In this document: in pieces, positions 15,567 to 18,553 of the stretch
Numbering within the stretch: the first letter of the stretch is position 1
Layout: each line of letters begins with the position of its first letter
Assembly (NCBI GenBank): GCA_945868555.1
Contig: CAMBMC010000014.1
Span: 1-18,553 of the forward strand
Length of the DNA stretch: 18,553 nt
Direction: 5' to 3'
Source of the DNA: Chitinophaga pinensis
GTDB lineage: Bacteria; Bacteroidota; Bacteroidia; Flavobacteriales_D; Crocinitomicaceae
Position numbers and translations under genes: made by a program
The notes under the pieces: model-generated
What the model was told of the DNA's origin: nothing
Databases searched by the model: none
What the model saw: the letters and a program-made list of their open reading frames with translations, nothing else

Positions 15567-16796
15567 GTGAAGGAGCACTTTTACATCATCGCCTATACGC
15601 ATCGCAATTTATCCGTTCAGGACATTGGTGTTTTGCACATTCCTGAAGAAAATCAGGGTGAGCGTTTGAGCCCTGTGAAGTCTTCCCTAAACATGGATGA
15701 ATTCATGTTCCTTTCTACCTGCAACCGCGTTGAATATTCCTTTTGCACCTCTCAAAATGTAAGTGAATCTTTTTTGCGGGATTTATTCTCTCGTTTGTAT
15801 CCAGAGTTGAGTGACGAACAAATCGCTTTGTTTGCTGAAAATGCAGACATACACCGCGGATTGTCGGCGGTTGAACACCTCTTGTCGGTAGCCTCCTCCA
15901 TCGATTCAATGATTGTCGGCGAACGAGAAATCATCACTCAAGTGCGCAATGCCTTTGATTTGTGTAAGAAAAATGGCTTAACGGGAGATTTCATTCGCAT
16001 CTTGTTGCGTCACACCATAGAAACAGCAAAGCGGGTCTACACCGAAACAACCATTGCAACAAAACCAGTTTCTGTGGTTTCCTTGGCCTATCATAAACTG
16101 CGCGACTTGAATATTTCGTTGGATGCGCGTTTTTTAATTATCGGTGCCGGGGTGACGAATACCAACATGAGTAAGTTTTTGAAGAAACATGGCTTCAAGA
16201 AATTCGTGGTCTTTAACCGTACTTTGGCGAAAGCGGAACAACTTGCAAAAGATCTCGACGGACGCGCAATGCCTTTGTCAGCTCTAGAAAATTATACCGA
16301 AGGATTTGATGTCATCATTGCCTGCACAGGTTCCGATGCACACATCATAACACCAGAGGTATATTCATCGCTATTAGCGGGTGAAACCAATAGAAAGGTC
16401 GTGATTGACATTGCCTTGCCACAAGACTTACACCCTTCCATTCTTGATCAACATCCTGTCACACACATTTCTGTTGAGATTTTACAAAAGATATCCAACG
16501 AAAATTTGAAAGTTCGCTCGAAGGAAATCATTCATGTTGAAGAAATCATTCACGAGGCCCTGATTGAATTTCGCCGCATCGAAAAAAATCGTGCTGTAGA
16601 AGTGGCGATGCGTGAAGTGCCCGAAAAGGTGAAAGAAATTAAATCCAATGCTTTGAATCAAGTATTTAAGCACGACATTGAATCGATGGATCCACAGTCC
16701 AAAGAAACCCTAGAAAAGGTAATGGACTACATGGAGAAAAAATACATAAGCATGCCGATGATCATGGCAAAAGAAATCCTATTAAAAAATAACTAA
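15567..16796 (+). CDS. hemA: Glutamyl-tRNA reductase
   Basis: It reduces glutamyl-tRNA(Glu) with NADPH to glutamate-1-semialdehyde, the first committed step of C5-pathway tetrapyrrole synthesis in the cytosol. Using the GTG at 15567 the product is 409 residues. The order is the N-terminal catalytic domain with IIAYTHRNLSVQDIG and FLSTCNRVEY with the nucleophilic Cys52, then SIDSMIVGEREIITQVRNAF (111-130), then the NADPH domain with FLIIGAGVTNTNM, VVFNRTLAKAEQLA, DVIIACTGS and DIALPQDLHPSI, and finally the helical dimerisation domain. No ATG exists in frame near the start. The GTG at 15567 is preferred over GTG 15534 because homologues begin just before 'FYIIAYTHRN', and AAAGAGG lies just upstream as a possible ribosome-binding site. 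The stop shares a base with the hemC ATG (TAATG), indicating coupled translation. Confidence 0.95.
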   Translation: MKEHFYIIAYTHRNLSVQDIGVLHIPEENQGERLSPVKSSLNMDEFMFLSTCNRVEYSFCTSQNVSESFLRDLFSRLYPELSDEQIALFAENADIHRGLSAVEHLLSVASSIDSMIVGEREIITQVRNAFDLCKKNGLTGDFIRILLRHTIETAKRVYTETTIATKPVSVVSLAYHKLRDLNISLDARFLIIGAGVTNTNMSKFLKKHGFKKFVVFNRTLAKAEQLAKDLDGRAMPLSALENYTEGFDVIIACTGSDAHIITPEVYSSLLAGETNRKVVIDIALPQDLHPSILDQHPVTHISVEILQKISNENLKVRSKEIIHVEEIIHEALIEFRRIEKNRAVEVAMREVPEKVKEIKSNALNQVFKHDIESMDPQSKETLEKVMDYMEKKYISMPMIMAKEILLKNN

Positions 16797-17701
16797 TGCA
16801 ACACATCCGAATTGGTTCTCGCGGCAGTGATCTTGCCCTTTGGCAAGCGAATCACGTGCGTAAACAGCTAGAGAACCTGGGATGTTCTGTAGATATCACC
16901 GTCATTAAAACACAGGGCGATGCCATCCAGCACTTGAGTTTTGACAAACTTGAAGGCAAAGGGTTTTTCACCAAAGAAATAGAGCAAGCTTTGTTGACCA
17001 ACCAAGTGGATTTGGCGGTGCACTCGCACAAAGATTTAGAAACGACACCCCCTGATGAGCTCATCATTGCCTGCGTTTCCGAACGTGAAGATCCATCAGA
17101 CCTGCTGCTCATTGCAAAATCAGCTGTTGATCCAACGCAACATTGGGGACTGAAAGATGGAGCCATTGTTGGCACCTCATCAGCCCGTCGAAAATCGCAA
17201 GTGGTGCGTTACCGAGATGATGTGGTGATCCGCGATTTGAGAGGCAATGTACCTACACGCATTCAAAAGTTACGTGACGGCGGATACGATGCCATCCTGT
17301 TGGCTAAAGCCGGAGTTGACCGCTTGCAGATTGATCTAAGTGAATTCCATGTCCATGTACTTGACCCTGAAGAATTTGTCCCAGCGCCGGCACAAGGTGT
17401 TTTGGCCTTACAGATCCGGAAAAGCGATCAAGCATTGTTCGAGATTCTACAGGAGATGAATCACCCTGAGGTGCAAAAACGCATCGCAGTAGAGCGCAAA
17501 GTCTTGAACCTAATGGACGGAGGATGTCAATTGCCACTTGGCGTGTATTGCACACCCGACCATTCCGTTTATGTTTCACATGCCACCAACTGGGAAGACG
17601 GCGCCGATTGGTACGAATACCGCGCAGAAGAACTTGACGGTTTGGCAGAAATGATTGCCGAAGACTTGAAGTCGACCAGCAATGAAGCCCTTGATCACTA
17701 A
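16796..17701 (+). CDS. hemC: Porphobilinogen deaminase (hydroxymethylbilane synthase)
   Basis: It polymerises four porphobilinogens into hydroxymethylbilane, in the cytosol, using a covalently bound dipyrromethane cofactor. The 301-residue product has RIGSRGSDLALWQA (5-18), VDLAVHSHKDLETTPP (71-86) with catalytic Asp80, REDPSDLLL (97-105), GTSSARRKSQ (126-135), RDLRGNVPTR (146-155), FVPAPAQGVLALQ (194-206), and the cofactor attachment Cys244 in MDGGCQLPLG. All expected functional residues are present. The substrate loop reads HSHKDLETT where many homologues have HSLKDVPT, a difference I take to be lineage variation. The ATG overlaps the hemA stop by one base, and the hemD start lies 20 nt inside the 3' end, so hemA, hemC and hemD form a tightly coupled operon. 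Confidence 0.97.
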   Translation: MQHIRIGSRGSDLALWQANHVRKQLENLGCSVDITVIKTQGDAIQHLSFDKLEGKGFFTKEIEQALLTNQVDLAVHSHKDLETTPPDELIIACVSEREDPSDLLLIAKSAVDPTQHWGLKDGAIVGTSSARRKSQVVRYRDDVVIRDLRGNVPTRIQKLRDGGYDAILLAKAGVDRLQIDLSEFHVHVLDPEEFVPAPAQGVLALQIRKSDQALFEILQEMNHPEVQKRIAVERKVLNLMDGGCQLPLGVYCTPDHSVYVSHATNWEDGADWYEYRAEELDGLAEMIAEDLKSTSNEALDH

Positions 17702-18350
17702 TCTTTTCATTTCGAAAAACGCAGAAGAACTGCCTTTGCTTCGCCAGTATTGTGCGGAGCAGAATATCGCTTTTCATGCACAATCACTCTTGCAATTTGA
17801 AGGAGTTCCTTTCGAAGTGCAGCATCCTTTTGATGTTGTGTTCTTTTCGAGTATTCGCGCAGCAGAATTCTTTATAACGCAGTCCACGGTCGGCCATGCC
17901 GACATTGCCTGTGTGGGTCAAAAAACGTCGCAAAAACTTGAGGATTTAGGTCATACACCGACATTTGTTGGACATCAATCCGGCAATCCATCGCAAGTCG
18001 CTTTGGACTTTTGCGCTTATGTTGGCGAACGCCGTGTGTTGATTCCTTGTTCCAACATCAGTGCACGCACCATCGCGAAAGCACTTCCTGCCGGTCAAGT
18101 TGAAGAAGTTGTGGTGTACCGCACCATTGCCAAATCAATCGATGTTTCTGCTTTCGATGTTTACGTCTTTACAAGTCCGTCATCTGTTGATGCCTTTCTT
18201 CTGCTAAATGAAAAACCAATAGGAGAAGTCATTGCCTGGGGAGATACTACAGCAGCGCGGATGCATGAATTGGGAATTGAGATTTTGAAGGTTTTGAAGA
18301 CGGCATCGGAAGAAGAGTTGGTGGAGGTGATTTCTTCGCTTTTGGTTTAG
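17682..18350 (+). CDS. hemD: Uroporphyrinogen-III synthase
   Basis: It cyclises hydroxymethylbilane with inversion of ring D to give uroporphyrinogen III, the last step shared by haem, sirohaem and cobalamin routes. The 222-residue product is poorly conserved, as usual for HemD. It has the two-lobe pattern: FDVVFFSSIRAAEFF (50-64) and IACVGQKTSQKLEDLG (75-90) in the first half, and FDVYVFTSPSSVDAFLL (157-173) then VIAWGDTTAARMHELG (183-198) in the second. The 'FTSPSSVDAFL' block is the most diagnostic. The ATG at 17682 sits 20 nt inside hemC in a different frame, supporting translational coupling. The next expected gene in such clusters, hemE, is not seen before the window ends; instead a repeat-rich spacer follows the TAG. 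Confidence 0.93.
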   Translation: MKPLITNLFISKNAEELPLLRQYCAEQNIAFHAQSLLQFEGVPFEVQHPFDVVFFSSIRAAEFFITQSTVGHADIACVGQKTSQKLEDLGHTPTFVGHQSGNPSQVALDFCAYVGERRVLIPCSNISARTIAKALPAGQVEEVVVYRTIAKSIDVSAFDVYVFTSPSSVDAFLLLNEKPIGEVIAWGDTTAARMHELGIEILKVLKTASEEELVEVISSLLV

Positions 18351-18381
18351 CCCGAAATCCTCCCCACCGATTAAATAGAGT

Positions 18382-18406
18382 GAGAGCGGAGAGCGAGAGC
18401 GAGAGC
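18382..18406. repeat. Short tandem repeat of GAGAGC (four copies)
   Basis: Four copies of the hexamer lie in a row, with one extra G after the first, 31 nt after the hemD stop. It is purine-only on the plus strand except for the C of each unit. It is a candidate length-variable microsatellite in a non-coding spacer. Confidence 0.85.
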
Positions 18407-18459
18407 GGTTTTAACTTTACTTTGAATTACATCCCAGCTAAACCGTTCCTCCCCCCTTC

Positions 18460-18476
18460 CCCCCTCACCGAGGGGG
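18460..18476 (+). terminator. GC-rich hairpin downstream of hemD, possible terminator or repeat arm
   Basis: CCCCCTC-ACC-GAGGGGG forms a perfect 7-bp stem with a 3-nt loop, 109 nt past the hemD stop. On the plus strand it is followed by AAACAAAT, not a T-run. On the minus strand the following bases are pyrimidine-rich but mostly C, so terminator function is uncertain. The right arm is also one end of a wider inverted repeat. Confidence 0.4.
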
Positions 18477-18553
18477 AAACAAATCGTACCTCAACCTAAA
18501 ATCCTTATTAAGTGTATTATTCTCCAAGAGAAGTGGGTGTCTATTTCCCCCTC
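18470..18553. repeat. Inverted repeat pair GAGGGGGAAA ... TTTCCCCCTC (REPIN-like), cut by window end
   Basis: GAGGGGGAAA at 18470-18479 is perfectly inverted at 18544-18553, the last bases of the window, enclosing 64 nt of A/T-rich non-coding sequence. The left end is itself part of a hairpin. The arrangement resembles two REP-like hairpins facing each other, but the right one is truncated, so the full element cannot be seen. Confidence 0.5.

Noticed and set aside
17304..17783. 159-codon open frame on the minus strand
   Set aside because: Antisense to hemC/hemD, which both have full family motifs; the translation shows no recognisable domain.

Overview
The window looks like chromosomal core sequence from a Bacteroidota member, probably Flavobacteriales (a Crocinitomicaceae/Fluviicola-like lineage is a guess). 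The reasons are moderate GC, few recognisable Shine-Dalgarno sequences, several TAnnTTTG-type -7 promoter elements about 16-22 nt before start codons, export signals ending in 'VAQ' or a lipobox, a eukaryote-like type 2 IleRS and a compact hemA-hemC-hemD cluster. No tRNA, rRNA, CRISPR array, transposase or phage gene was recognised.

Layout. Positions 1-6576, minus strand: ileS (type 2 isoleucyl-tRNA synthetase), then dxs (first MEP-pathway enzyme), then the N-terminal part of an FHS-family sugar MFS transporter that runs off the left edge. Positions 6577-9281, plus strand: an outer-membrane beta-barrel-like gene broken by an in-frame TAG at codon 60, then a class I [4Fe-4S] fumarase. Positions 9283-11198, minus strand: a two-gene unit in which an ECF-like sigma factor is coupled by TGATG to a single-pass membrane protein with an SUMF1/FGE-like extracytoplasmic domain. 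Positions 11262-12888, minus strand: an ALDH7/antiquitin-type aldehyde dehydrogenase with a clear intrinsic terminator. Position 13011 onward, plus strand: a small cysteine-containing lipoprotein. Positions 13561-15265, minus strand: rsmI overlapping a zinc-independent MDR quinone oxidoreductase. Positions 15266-15566: a gene-free spacer with short repeats and a long hairpin. Positions 15567-18350, plus strand: hemA, hemC and hemD, overlapping end to end, for 5-aminolevulinate to uroporphyrinogen III synthesis. Positions 18351-18553: another repeat-rich spacer.

Most genes are housekeeping: translation (ileS, rsmI), isoprenoids (dxs), TCA cycle (fumarase) and tetrapyrroles (hemACD). The less ordinary content is the sigma factor / FGE-fold pair, which has the architecture of a sigma/anti-sigma system with an FGE-like sensor domain lacking the catalytic cysteines. 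Also notable are the GXHH-swapped active-site signature of IleRS, the single-base amber break in the beta-barrel gene, and two structured intergenic repeat regions that look like small non-coding repeat elements.
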